From Actinomycetes bacterium (GTDB lineage: Bacteria; Actinomycetota; Actinomycetes; Actinomycetales; Cellulomonadaceae): a stretch of 10,577 bases of DNA. The position numbers and the translations under genes were made by a program. The notes below the pieces were generated by a model. The model saw nothing but the letters and a program-made list of their open reading frames with translations. It was not told the origin of the DNA and did not search any database. Positions 1 to 6,221 of the stretch are shown in pieces (position 1 is the stretch's first letter; each line of letters opens with the position of its first letter). Where the stretch lies: contig JAEWCA010000106.1 in the NCBI GenBank assembly GCA_023390875.1, forward strand, positions 1-10,577. The letters are read 5' to 3'.

Positions 1-1
1 G

Positions 2-355
2 CCGACGGCCGCACCGAGCCCGCCGTCCGTCGAGCCCACCGTCCCCGCCCCGCGGTGGGGGGAGTCGTCCGCACCGGCCGCCGGATTCGGCGCCGCACCG
101 TTCGGCGAGCCGACGGGTGCGAGCACCGGCCGACCCGTCGACGACGTCGACGACGAGGACGACGAGGACGACGACGAGCGCCCGAAGCACCCGTACACGT
201 GGCTGCACCTCATCGTGCTGGCGCTCGTCGCGTTCGTGCTCGGGTTCCTCATCACGCTGCTCCTCACCAAGGAGAAGCCGACCGACGGTGCCGAGGGCGC
301 CGCGCCGCTCGCCCCCGTCAGCACCACCATCGGTCCGGCCTCCGGGCCCGTCTGA
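2..355 (+). CDS. C-terminal part of a single-pass membrane protein (5' end outside window)
   Basis: An open frame enters from the left edge and stops with TGA at 353-355. The visible 117 residues begin with a Pro/Ala/Ser-rich low-complexity stretch. An acidic run (DDVDDEDDEDDDE, bases 140-178) follows, then a basic/aromatic turn (RPKHPYTW) and one hydrophobic segment of about 23 residues (bases 200-270) ending at TKEK. A short Ala/Pro/Thr-rich tail closes the protein. This looks like a single-pass membrane protein with a disordered N-terminal region. Codon use is the G/C-rich third-position pattern of the neighbours. It lies 22 bases upstream of rsfS on the same strand, so the two are probably cotranscribed. 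I do not recognise a family. In actinobacteria an unnamed membrane protein often sits between nadD and rsfS, and that is the most likely identity; nadD itself is not in the window. Confidence 0.8.
   Translation, partial: PTAAPSPPSVEPTVPAPRWGESSAPAAGFGAAPFGEPTGASTGRPVDDVDDEDDEDDDERPKHPYTWLHLIVLALVAFVLGFLITLLLTKEKPTDGAEGAAPLAPVSTTIGPASGPV
140..178 (+). repeat. In-frame GAC/GAG triplet run encoding a poly-acidic tract
   Basis: Thirteen consecutive codons are GAC or GAG apart from one GTC, giving a poly-Asp/Glu stretch just before the transmembrane segment of the membrane protein. It is a simple-sequence tract inside a coding frame. It is probably a flexible acidic spacer, and its length may vary between strains. 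Confidence 0.7.
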
Positions 356-377
356 TCCCCACCACACGAGGAGACCT

Positions 378-767
378 GTGCCCGCCACCGAACGTGCCGT
401 CGAGCTGGCCGTCGCCGCGGCCCGCGCCGCCGCCGACCGCAAGGCCGAGGAGATCATCGCCCTCGACGTGAGCGAGCAGCTCGTCCTCACGGACGTGTTC
501 CTCATCGCGTCGGGCACGAACGAGCGGCAGGTCGGGGCGATCGTCGACGCGGTCGAGGAGGCCCTGTTCCACCTCGGCGCCAAGCCCGTGCGTCGCGAGG
601 GCAAGGCCGCCGGTCGCTGGGTGCTCGTGGACTTCGGCGACGTCGTGGTGCACGTGCAGCACCAGGAGGACCGCGTGTACTACGCGCTCGAGCGGCTCTG
701 GAAGGACTGCCCCCTGATCGAGCTGCCCGCCGACGCGCGCGGCGCCGACAAGGGCGCGGAGGCGTGA
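378..767 (+). CDS. rsfS: Ribosomal silencing factor RsfS (Iojap/YbeB family)
   Basis: RsfS binds ribosomal protein uL14 on the 50S subunit and blocks joining with 30S, lowering translation in stationary phase or starvation. The 129-residue product matches the family in length and pattern. It has an N-terminal helix (AVELAVAAARAAADRKAEEI), then the IALDVSEQLVLTDVFLIASG core, NERQVGAIVDAVEE, the G-x-x-x-GRWVLVDFGDVVVHV segment and the characteristic EDRVYYALERLW ending. I chose GTG at 378 because GAGGAG at 368-373 sits just upstream. Longer in-frame starts would run through the preceding membrane-protein gene. The acidic, Ala-rich tail (ADARGADKGAEA) is a small extension beyond the usual domain end. 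The stop overlaps the next start (GTGA), which implies translational coupling. Confidence 0.96.
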   Translation: MPATERAVELAVAAARAAADRKAEEIIALDVSEQLVLTDVFLIASGTNERQVGAIVDAVEEALFHLGAKPVRREGKAAGRWVLVDFGDVVVHVQHQEDRVYYALERLWKDCPLIELPADARGADKGAEA

Positions 768-1462
768 CCGCCCCGCGGCTGCTGCTCGTCCGGCACGGAC
801 GCACCGCGTACAACGCGGGTGCCCGCCTGCAGGGCCAGGTCGACATCCCGCTCGACGACGTCGGACGCTGGCAGGCCCGCACCGCGTCCGCCCTCCTGCT
901 CGCCCGGCACACCCCGACGCGGATCGTCGCGTCCGACCTCAGCCGTGCGCTCGAGACCGCGCAGCTGCTCGGCCGGGCTGCGGGCGTCGAGGTCGAGACC
1001 GACGTGCGGTTGCGCGAGCGCGGCTTCGGGATCTGGGAGGGCCTCACGGGCGACGAGATCAGCGCCCGCTGGCCCGACGAGTTCGCCGTGTGGCGGGCAG
1101 GAGGAGAGCCCAGCGGCGTCGGCGCCGAGACGCGCTCGGAGGTGTCCGCACGCGCGGGGGTCGCGCTCGACGAGCTGACCGCCGACCTCGGGCGCGACGA
1201 GACGCTCGTGGTCGTGTCGCACGGGTCCGCCATCACGTCGATGGTCGCCGTGCTGCTCGGGCTCGAACCCGGGTCCCACGCGTTCGCCGGCATGCACAAC
1301 GTCCACTGGGCCGAGCTCGTCCGCTCGGCCCCCGGGCGCGACCCGTCCTGGCGCCTCCTCGGCTACAACCTCGGGCCGACCGACGCGTCGTCCGACTGGA
1401 ACGCCGGGCCGGACATTCGCCGCGAGTCCGACCAGGACGCCGAGACGCGGGACCCCGATTAG
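764..1462 (+). CDS. Histidine phosphatase superfamily protein (phosphoglycerate mutase/GpgP-like)
   Basis: A 232-residue cytosolic phosphatase of the histidine phosphatase clan, acting through a phosphohistidine intermediate. The catalytic motif LVRHGRT places the nucleophile at His11, with Arg10 in the same motif. Glu85 in LRERGFGIWEG fits the proton donor, Arg61 lies in SDLSRALETA, and the second catalytic His is His153 in VVSHGSAI. The GTG start at 764 overlaps the rsfS stop by 4 bases. In M. tuberculosis rsfS (Rv2420c) is followed by Rv2419c, glucosyl-3-phosphoglycerate phosphatase GpgP, and this product resembles that enzyme at the N-terminus and in LQGQVD. Orthology is plausible, but the substrate cannot be read from the sequence. 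Alternatives are a cofactor-dependent phosphoglycerate-mutase-like or other small-metabolite phosphatase. The last 20 or so residues are polar and probably disordered. Confidence 0.93.
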   Translation: MTAPRLLLVRHGRTAYNAGARLQGQVDIPLDDVGRWQARTASALLLARHTPTRIVASDLSRALETAQLLGRAAGVEVETDVRLRERGFGIWEGLTGDEISARWPDEFAVWRAGGEPSGVGAETRSEVSARAGVALDELTADLGRDETLVVVSHGSAITSMVAVLLGLEPGSHAFAGMHNVHWAELVRSAPGRDPSWRLLGYNLGPTDASSDWNAGPDIRRESDQDAETRDPD

Positions 1463-1483
1463 CGTTTCGGCCGTCAGTCGTCC

Positions 1484-1489
1484 TAGACT
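1484..1489 (+). promoter_or_regulatory. Candidate -10 element (TAGACT) of the tRNA-Ala promoter
   Basis: TAGACT lies 22 bases after the phosphatase stop and about 58 bases before the tRNA 5' end. It fits the actinobacterial TANNNT -10 pattern and would start a transcript near 1496 with a leader of about 50 nt. I see no convincing -35 hexamer at 16-18 bp spacing, so the call rests on the -10 and its position. Confidence 0.4.
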
Positions 1490-1546
1490 CTCCGAGCGCC
1501 CACGGGCGTGGGGATCCGCTCCGGCGGGTCGTCGAGCAAGGACAAC

Positions 1547-1619
1547 GGGGCTGTGGCGCAGCTGGTAGCGCACCTGCATGGCATGCAGGGGGTCAGGGGT
1601 TCGAGTCCCCTCAGCTCCA
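1547..1619 (+). tRNA. tRNA-Ala, anticodon GGC
   Basis: The full cloverleaf can be folded by hand. The acceptor stem pairs 1547-1553 with 1612-1618 (one G-U) and the D stem pairs 1556-1559 with 1568-1571. The anticodon stem pairs 1573-1577 with 1585-1589 around loop ATGGCAT, giving anticodon GGC at 1580-1582 for the GCC codon. The T stem pairs 1595-1599 with 1607-1611 around TTCGAGT. The discriminator is A1619, followed by CC at 1620-1621 and then G, so the terminal CCA is not fully encoded and must be added by nucleotidyltransferase. No copy of the 3' end occurs downstream in the window, so there is no sign of an attachment-site duplication. Confidence 0.97.
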
Positions 1620-1635
1620 CCGAAGTAGCAGGTCA

Positions 1636-1679
1636 GAGGTCACGTCGGGATCCTGGACACAGGAGCCTGACGTGGCCTT
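1636..1679 (+). terminator. Strong hairpin terminator after tRNA-Ala
   Basis: Bases 1636-1655 pair with 1660-1679 around a GACA tetraloop. Of 20 positions, 19 pair (three of them G-U) and one is an A-G mismatch (1650/1665). It begins 17 bases after the tRNA. There is no T-run behind it, as is common for high-GC actinobacterial terminators. The arms overlap GTG 1672, which argues against that codon being the start of the next gene. Confidence 0.75.
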
Positions 1680-1794
1680 CGGTCGTTCGGTGGACGTTCG
1701 TCGGCCGCGAGTCGACCGGTCCTGGACGCCGAGTTGGCCCGGTGGGAGCCTGGGGAGCGGCAGGCATGTCCCATCTCTCGACGGGGGCCTCGCG

Positions 1795-2631
1795 GTGCGG
1801 CAGTGGATCCCGGCGTACGTCCGGGAGCAGACCACCTATCCGCGCCTGGCCGACGCGGCGTTCGTCGTGGTGCCGGGCAACGGGGCGCTGGTGCTGTGGA
1901 TGGTGGGCCAGGACGGCACCGTCTGGTACCAGGGCCCGGACCCGGCTGATCCAGGCGTGGAGTTCCACGACCAGGTCGCCGGGCCCGGCAACCTGCTGCG
2001 GGTCGCTGCCGCCGACGACGGCTCGGCCTGGTGCACCGCCCCGTCCGGTGTCCTGTGGCACGTGACGACGAACCGCGAGTGGCGCCAGGTGCCCGAGGTG
2101 GTGGGGCCGCTGGTCGACGTGGCCGTCTGGCGCGGAACCGTCCTGGTGGCCCGCGACGACGGCGCGCTGTTCCAGACGCGCGACGGGAGGACGTTCGTCG
2201 ACCACAGCTCGCTCGCGCCGTTCAGGCGTCTGGCCGGCACGTCGCCGGGCGCGATGTGGGGGATCGACCAGCTGGGCGACCTGTGGTCGTTCCTGAACGA
2301 CGTCTTCTGGGAGCCGTCGTCGGGCATCGGCCTCGAGAAGTGCTGGGTCGACGTCTCGATCAGCCCGGACGGCGGCGTGGCGTTCCTGTGCCGGGACGAC
2401 GGCTCGGTGTGGACGACGAGCGACGGCGACCTGTACGCCAAGCTGTCCGACGGCGACTTCGTCTCGCTGGCCGCCATCGACCAGAGGTCGACGTTCGCCG
2501 TCGAGCGCGACGGCACGCTCTGGCAGTGGGCCGACGTCCAGGCACCCCCGCCGCCACCTCCTCCCGCACCGCCTCCGACGCACCCGCCGGTCGTCGTGCC
2601 GCCCGGCACGCCGGCCCGGTCATCGGTGTGA
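1795..2631 (+). CDS. Tectonin-type beta-propeller protein (frame-disrupted gene)
   Basis: This frame encodes six propeller-like repeats about 35-47 residues apart. Their D-G-x-[VALS]-W/F cores start near residues 40 (DGTVW), 75 (DGSAW), 122 (DGALF), 162 (GDLW), 202 (DGSVW) and 239 (DGTLWQW). A proline-rich linker follows (PPPPPPPAPPPTHPP). The repeat style is that of tectonin/TECPR propellers, which often bind sugars or other surface ligands; the ligand here is unknown. No signal peptide or membrane segment is visible. The frame stops at 2631, yet coding sense continues in another frame to 2908, so the gene is broken or mis-sequenced. GTG 1795 is the first start with the propeller in frame and lacks a good Shine-Dalgarno sequence. 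GTG 1690 is possible. ATG 1766 has GGGGAG upstream but lies one frame away, which hints at a further shift near the G5 run at about 1783-1787. Confidence 0.7.
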   Translation: MRQWIPAYVREQTTYPRLADAAFVVVPGNGALVLWMVGQDGTVWYQGPDPADPGVEFHDQVAGPGNLLRVAAADDGSAWCTAPSGVLWHVTTNREWRQVPEVVGPLVDVAVWRGTVLVARDDGALFQTRDGRTFVDHSSLAPFRRLAGTSPGAMWGIDQLGDLWSFLNDVFWEPSSGIGLEKCWVDVSISPDGGVAFLCRDDGSVWTTSDGDLYAKLSDGDFVSLAAIDQRSTFAVERDGTLWQWADVQAPPPPPPPAPPPTHPPVVVPPGTPARSSV

Positions 2632-2908
2632 CCGCGACCGGGGCGGGCGAGACCACCGTCTTCCACGTGACGGGGACGGGGTTCGTCGGGTCGTCGGCGA
2701 CGGTCCGAGGTGCTCGCATCGGCGACGGCGAGATCCCGAACCAGTTCTGGACGGTCCTGTCTCCGGCGGTGCGATCGCGGCGGACATCGCGCTGCCGTGC
2801 GTTCCCCTGGTCGTCGTCGACTTCTCGGCGAACGACGGTCGCCCGAACCCCGACGACCACCCTCTCGGCCTGCTGTGGAGCAACACCGTGCCGGCGCAGT
2901 GCCCCTAG
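2619..2908 (+). pseudogene. Frame-shifted C-terminal domain remnant of the tectonin-type gene
   Basis: After the propeller frame stops, a protein-like sequence continues one frame over. It begins VIGVTATGAGETTVFHVTGT, followed by GFVGSSATVRGARIG and GEIPNQFWTV, up to about 2757. It then continues in a third frame as GGAIAADIALPC, VVVDFSANDGRPNPDDHPLG and LLWSNTVPAQCP, stopping with TAG at 2906-2908. Each change is -1 in phase, as expected from loss of one base near 2600-2618 and one near 2757-2764. The segment with G-T-G-F and V-x-G resembles an IPT/TIG or Ig-like fold, but that is only an impression. Repairing both shifts would join linker and domain into a protein of about 370 residues. Sequencing error is the main alternative to true decay. 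Confidence 0.6.
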
Positions 2909-2942
2909 CCGGTGCGAGCCCGGGCACGAGGCGGTCGACGGC

Positions 2943-4220
2943 TCAGCGGCTGAGGTAGGCGGCGAGGCCGCCGAACTCCTCGGTCGCGATGAAGGCCGAG
3001 CGGACGTGGATCATCGCCTCCTCGGCGTGCGGCAGGCAGCCCCACGCCGCGTCACCCCACGAGTCCGCGATCTTGAGCTCCGCCGACCGGGTGCAGCCCT
3101 CCGTCCCGCCGAGCTCGCAGCGTTCGGGGTGCGGCGCGGAGGCATGCCTGGCCGCTGCGGTGCGGAGGCGCTCGGCGAGCTCGGCCGCGGCCGCTGCCCG
3201 CTCCTCGGCGTCCTCACGCAGGCGCTGCTCGGCAAGCACGGCGCCTGCGAGGGCGTCGAGCGCCTCCTTCGCGCGCTTCTCGGCGTGCGCCTTGTCCTGC
3301 TCGATGTGGTGCCGCTCGATCGCGAGCGCCGCGGTGTCCGCGAACACGCGGGCGAGCGCCAGGTCGACGTCCTGCGGGAACCGTGGCGCCCGGTGGTAGA
3401 TCGCGAACGTCCCGAGCAGCGTGCCGTCACGGCCCAGGATGGGCGTCGACCAGCAGGCCGCGAGGCCCGCGCGGTCGGCGAGGTCGCGGAAGTCGTCCCA
3501 GGAGGGGTCCGTCGCGATGTCCCCGACGACGACCGGCTCGCGCCGGAACGCCGCGGTGCCGCAGGAGCCCACACCGTCGCCGGTCGCGATGCCGTCGATC
3601 GCCTCGTTGTAGAAGTCGGGGAGGCTCGGGGCCGCGCCGTGGCGCAGGTGCGTGCCGTCGGCGTCGGCGAGCAGCACGGAGGCGATCACCTCGTGGTCCG
3701 AGAGCTCCTCGATGCAGCGGGCCATCCCGTCGAGCACGTCGCCGAGCGGGGCCTGGCGGGCGATCTGCTCGAGCAGCGCGCGCTGCTCGGCCATGAGCCG
3801 CTGGGCGTGCTTCGCCTGCGTCGCCTCGACACCGCCGACCCACACGCCGTCGACGGCCCCGGTCGCGTCGCGTCGCGGTTCGAAGGTGAAGTCGAAGTAC
3901 GCCTCGCGTGCGTCCGTCCCCTCGCCGAGCGTCACGGGGACCTCACGCCCGGTGACGGGCTCCCCGGTGGCGTAGACGTGGTCGAGCACGCCGACGAGCT
4001 CCGCCCCGCCCGGCCCCGGGACGAGCTCGGCGATCGGCGCCCCGGTCCGCGTGGGGTCGTGCCCCAGCACCGCGAGGAACGTCGCGTTGGCGCTCTCCAC
4101 GACGTGGCTCGACCCGGACAGCCCCGCGAACACGGCGATCGACTGCCCGAACAGCAGACGCAGGTCGGCCTGCGCCGCGTCGTCGCGTGCGGCCAGCCGC
4201 TCGTCCGGGACCGTGCTCAC
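2943..4220 (-). CDS. PAS-GAF sensor protein with coiled coil and Cys/His C-terminal module
   Basis: A 425-residue soluble protein. Residues about 25-133 look like a PAS domain (AVFAGLSGSSHVVESANATF through DFTFEPRRDATGAVDGVWVG). Residues about 155-302 are a GAF domain with the typical GVGSCGTAAFRREPVVVGDI and STPILGRDGTLLGTFAIYHR segments. Residues about 305-357 are an Ala/Glu/Arg-rich coiled coil. The last 58 residues carry Cys368, Cys376, Cys395 and His398 (C-x7-C-x18-C-x2-H), a possible metal site. No kinase, phosphatase, GGDEF or DNA-binding domain is visible, so it probably senses a signal and passes it through partners. The GTG start has GAGAGG about 8 bases upstream; the nearby ATG on the same strand is followed directly by a stop in its own frame. 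It is convergent with the damaged propeller gene and follows the pit operon on the same strand. Ligand and partner are unknown. Confidence 0.88.
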   Translation of the reverse strand: MSTVPDERLAARDDAAQADLRLLFGQSIAVFAGLSGSSHVVESANATFLAVLGHDPTRTGAPIAELVPGPGGAELVGVLDHVYATGEPVTGREVPVTLGEGTDAREAYFDFTFEPRRDATGAVDGVWVGGVEATQAKHAQRLMAEQRALLEQIARQAPLGDVLDGMARCIEELSDHEVIASVLLADADGTHLRHGAAPSLPDFYNEAIDGIATGDGVGSCGTAAFRREPVVVGDIATDPSWDDFRDLADRAGLAACWSTPILGRDGTLLGTFAIYHRAPRFPQDVDLALARVFADTAALAIERHHIEQDKAHAEKRAKEALDALAGAVLAEQRLREDAEERAAAAAELAERLRTAAARHASAPHPERCELGGTEGCTRSAELKIADSWGDAAWGCLPHAEEAMIHVRSAFIATEEFGGLAAYLSR

Positions 4221-4261
4221 GACATGTACCTCTCACTGTTCGGGGTCGCCCGTGGGTCGGT

Positions 4262-4285
4262 GCTCCGACGCGGGCGCGTCGGTGC
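4262..4285 (-). terminator. Candidate terminator after the pit-DUF3349 operon
   Basis: Bases 4265-4271 pair with 4276-4282 around GGGC (7 bp, all canonical). After one T-T mismatch two more pairs follow (4262-4263 with 4284-4285). It lies in the 130-bp gap between the DUF3349 stop and the PAS-GAF start, where the pit transcript could end. No T-run is present, and a hairpin this short can occur by chance in such GC-rich DNA. Confidence 0.4.
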
Positions 4286-4350
4286 CGGCCCGCCGTCGGC
4301 GAGTGCATGATGCCTCACCGCGGCCGCCCGATCGACTCGAGACAGAGGTG

Positions 4351-4650
4351 CTACTCGTCGACGTCGGCGAGCGGCCACCCGACGGCGGCGAGCCGCGCGC
4401 TGACCCGCGCGATGTCGCTCTCGTGCGGCTCGTCGCTGAGCAGGGCACCGATCTGCTCGCCGACGGCCGCCTGCGGCGCACCGTCGGGGTGGAGCAGGAC
4501 GATGCGGTCGGCGACCTCGTGCACCTCGTCCTCGGTGAGCTTGCGCCGCAGCAGTGCGAGCAGCGCGACGTAGTCGTGCTCGGGCACGCCGACGGGGTAC
4601 CCGTCGCGCAACCAGTCGGCCACGCGCCGGACGGTGTTCGGCCGGGACAT
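4351..4650 (-). CDS. DUF3349 family protein (Rv0543c-like)
   Basis: A 99-residue soluble, mainly helical protein: an N-terminal MSRPNTVRRVADWLRDGYPV segment, GVPEHDYVALLALLRRKL, TEDEVHEVADRIVLLH, and a C-terminal VSARLAAVGWPLADVDE. This matches my recollection of DUF3349, whose M. tuberculosis member Rv0543c has a solved structure but no assigned biochemical role. The ATG at 4650-4648 overlaps the stop of the upstream membrane-protein gene by one base (TGATG), so translation is probably coupled. The same frame can be extended upstream, but only through a low-complexity Arg/Gly stretch that overlaps the neighbour, so I reject that start. Its place behind pit suggests a role linked to phosphate uptake or its control; that is inferred from context alone. 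Confidence 0.9.
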   Translation of the reverse strand: MSRPNTVRRVADWLRDGYPVGVPEHDYVALLALLRRKLTEDEVHEVADRIVLLHPDGAPQAAVGEQIGALLSDEPHESDIARVSARLAAVGWPLADVDE

Positions 4651-4874
4651 CACTTCGCCGCCACGATCGTCTGGATGCCGAGCAGCACCGCCGCCACGAC
4701 CACCGCGAAGCACAGGTAGCCGGCGAGCGTGCGCACGGCGGGGCGAGGTCCCGCGGCGGCGTCCGTCGAGAGCGCGCGGACGCCGAGGGCGAAGACGGCC
4801 GGGATGCCCGCGCCGAGCACGAGGCTCACCACCACCACCCTGAGCAGCGCGCCGGAGTCGATCAGCTGGTCCAT
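4650..4874 (-). CDS. Small two-helix membrane protein downstream of pit (Rv0544c-like)
   Basis: A 74-residue protein with two predicted transmembrane helices: residues about 10-34 (LLRVVVVSLVLGAGIPAVFA and on) and about 50-71 (LAGYLCFAVVVAAVLLGIQT). A short polar loop, STDAAAGPRPAVRT, joins them. The ATG at 4874-4872 follows CGGAG with about 6-7 bases of spacing and begins 11 bases after the pit stop. The end overlaps the DUF3349 start by one base. The gene order Pit, small membrane protein, DUF3349 is the same as Rv0545c, Rv0544c, Rv0543c in M. tuberculosis. The function is unknown. An accessory subunit or stabiliser of the Pit transporter is the natural guess. Many other bacteria pair Pit with a PhoU-like DUF47 protein; none is seen here. 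Confidence 0.88.
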   Translation of the reverse strand: MDQLIDSGALLRVVVVSLVLGAGIPAVFALGVRALSTDAAAGPRPAVRTLAGYLCFAVVVAAVLLGIQTIVAAK

Positions 4875-4885
4875 GTCCGCTCCGA

Positions 4886-6031
<1,146 letters not shown>

Positions 6032-6088
6032 ACGAACGTCGGCCCGGCGGCCGTGCGGGGCAACCGGGCGGCGGTCAGTTGGTGAAGT

Positions 6089-6110
6089 GTTCACGCGGGT
6101 TTCACCGCAC
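6089..6110 (+). promoter_or_regulatory. Candidate PhoP (PHO) box between pit and the secreted phosphodiesterase
   Basis: Two heptamers, GTTCACG (6089-6095) and TTTCACC (6100-6106), begin exactly 11 bp apart. That is the unit length and core (GTTCACC) of PhoP direct repeats described in Streptomyces. A further CTTCACC reads on the minus strand at 6087-6081, and a lone GTTCACA lies at 6150-6156. Weaker partial matches occur in phase at 6078 and 6111. The site lies between two divergent phosphate-related genes, which strengthens the call. Binding by PhoP is inferred. Confidence 0.6.
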
Positions 6111-6221
6111 GGTCCCGGTGCGGCGCCCCTCGCGTCCGCGGCACAGGAGGTTCACAGGGTCGACATCCGGGCAGCCCCGGGACGTCGGGCTCGCGTCGTC
6201 GCGCGCCGCTTGCTTAGGGGC

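Noticed and set aside
1547..1621. tRNA-Ala as an integration site for a mobile element carrying the propeller gene
   Set aside because: No copy of the tRNA 3' end, no integrase and no excisionase appear downstream in the window, and base composition does not change.
1672..1794. Starts at GTG 1672 or GTG 1690 for the propeller protein
   Set aside because: GTG 1672 lies inside the tRNA terminator hairpin. GTG 1690 stays possible, but the added Arg/Pro-rich residues do not look like a domain and no Shine-Dalgarno sequence supports it.
2590..2640. Programmed -1 frameshift in the propeller gene
   Set aside because: I see no slippery heptamer or stimulatory structure at the junction, and at least one more shift follows, which fits decay or sequence error better.
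2958..2972. GGCGGC-GAG-GCCGCC hairpin as a terminator of the convergent genes
   Set aside because: It lies inside the last codons of the PAS-GAF gene, has only 6 bp, and such repeats are frequent by chance at this GC content.
2031..4310. Very long plus-strand open frame running through 2943-4220
   Set aside because: It is antisense to the PAS-GAF gene; its Arg/Gly/Val-rich translation shows no domain and is a GC-driven shadow.
6032..6094. N-terminal extension of Pit from GTG 6094
   Set aside because: The extra 21 residues are polar, absent from typical family members, and would place the PHO-box-like repeats inside the coding region. It cannot be fully excluded.
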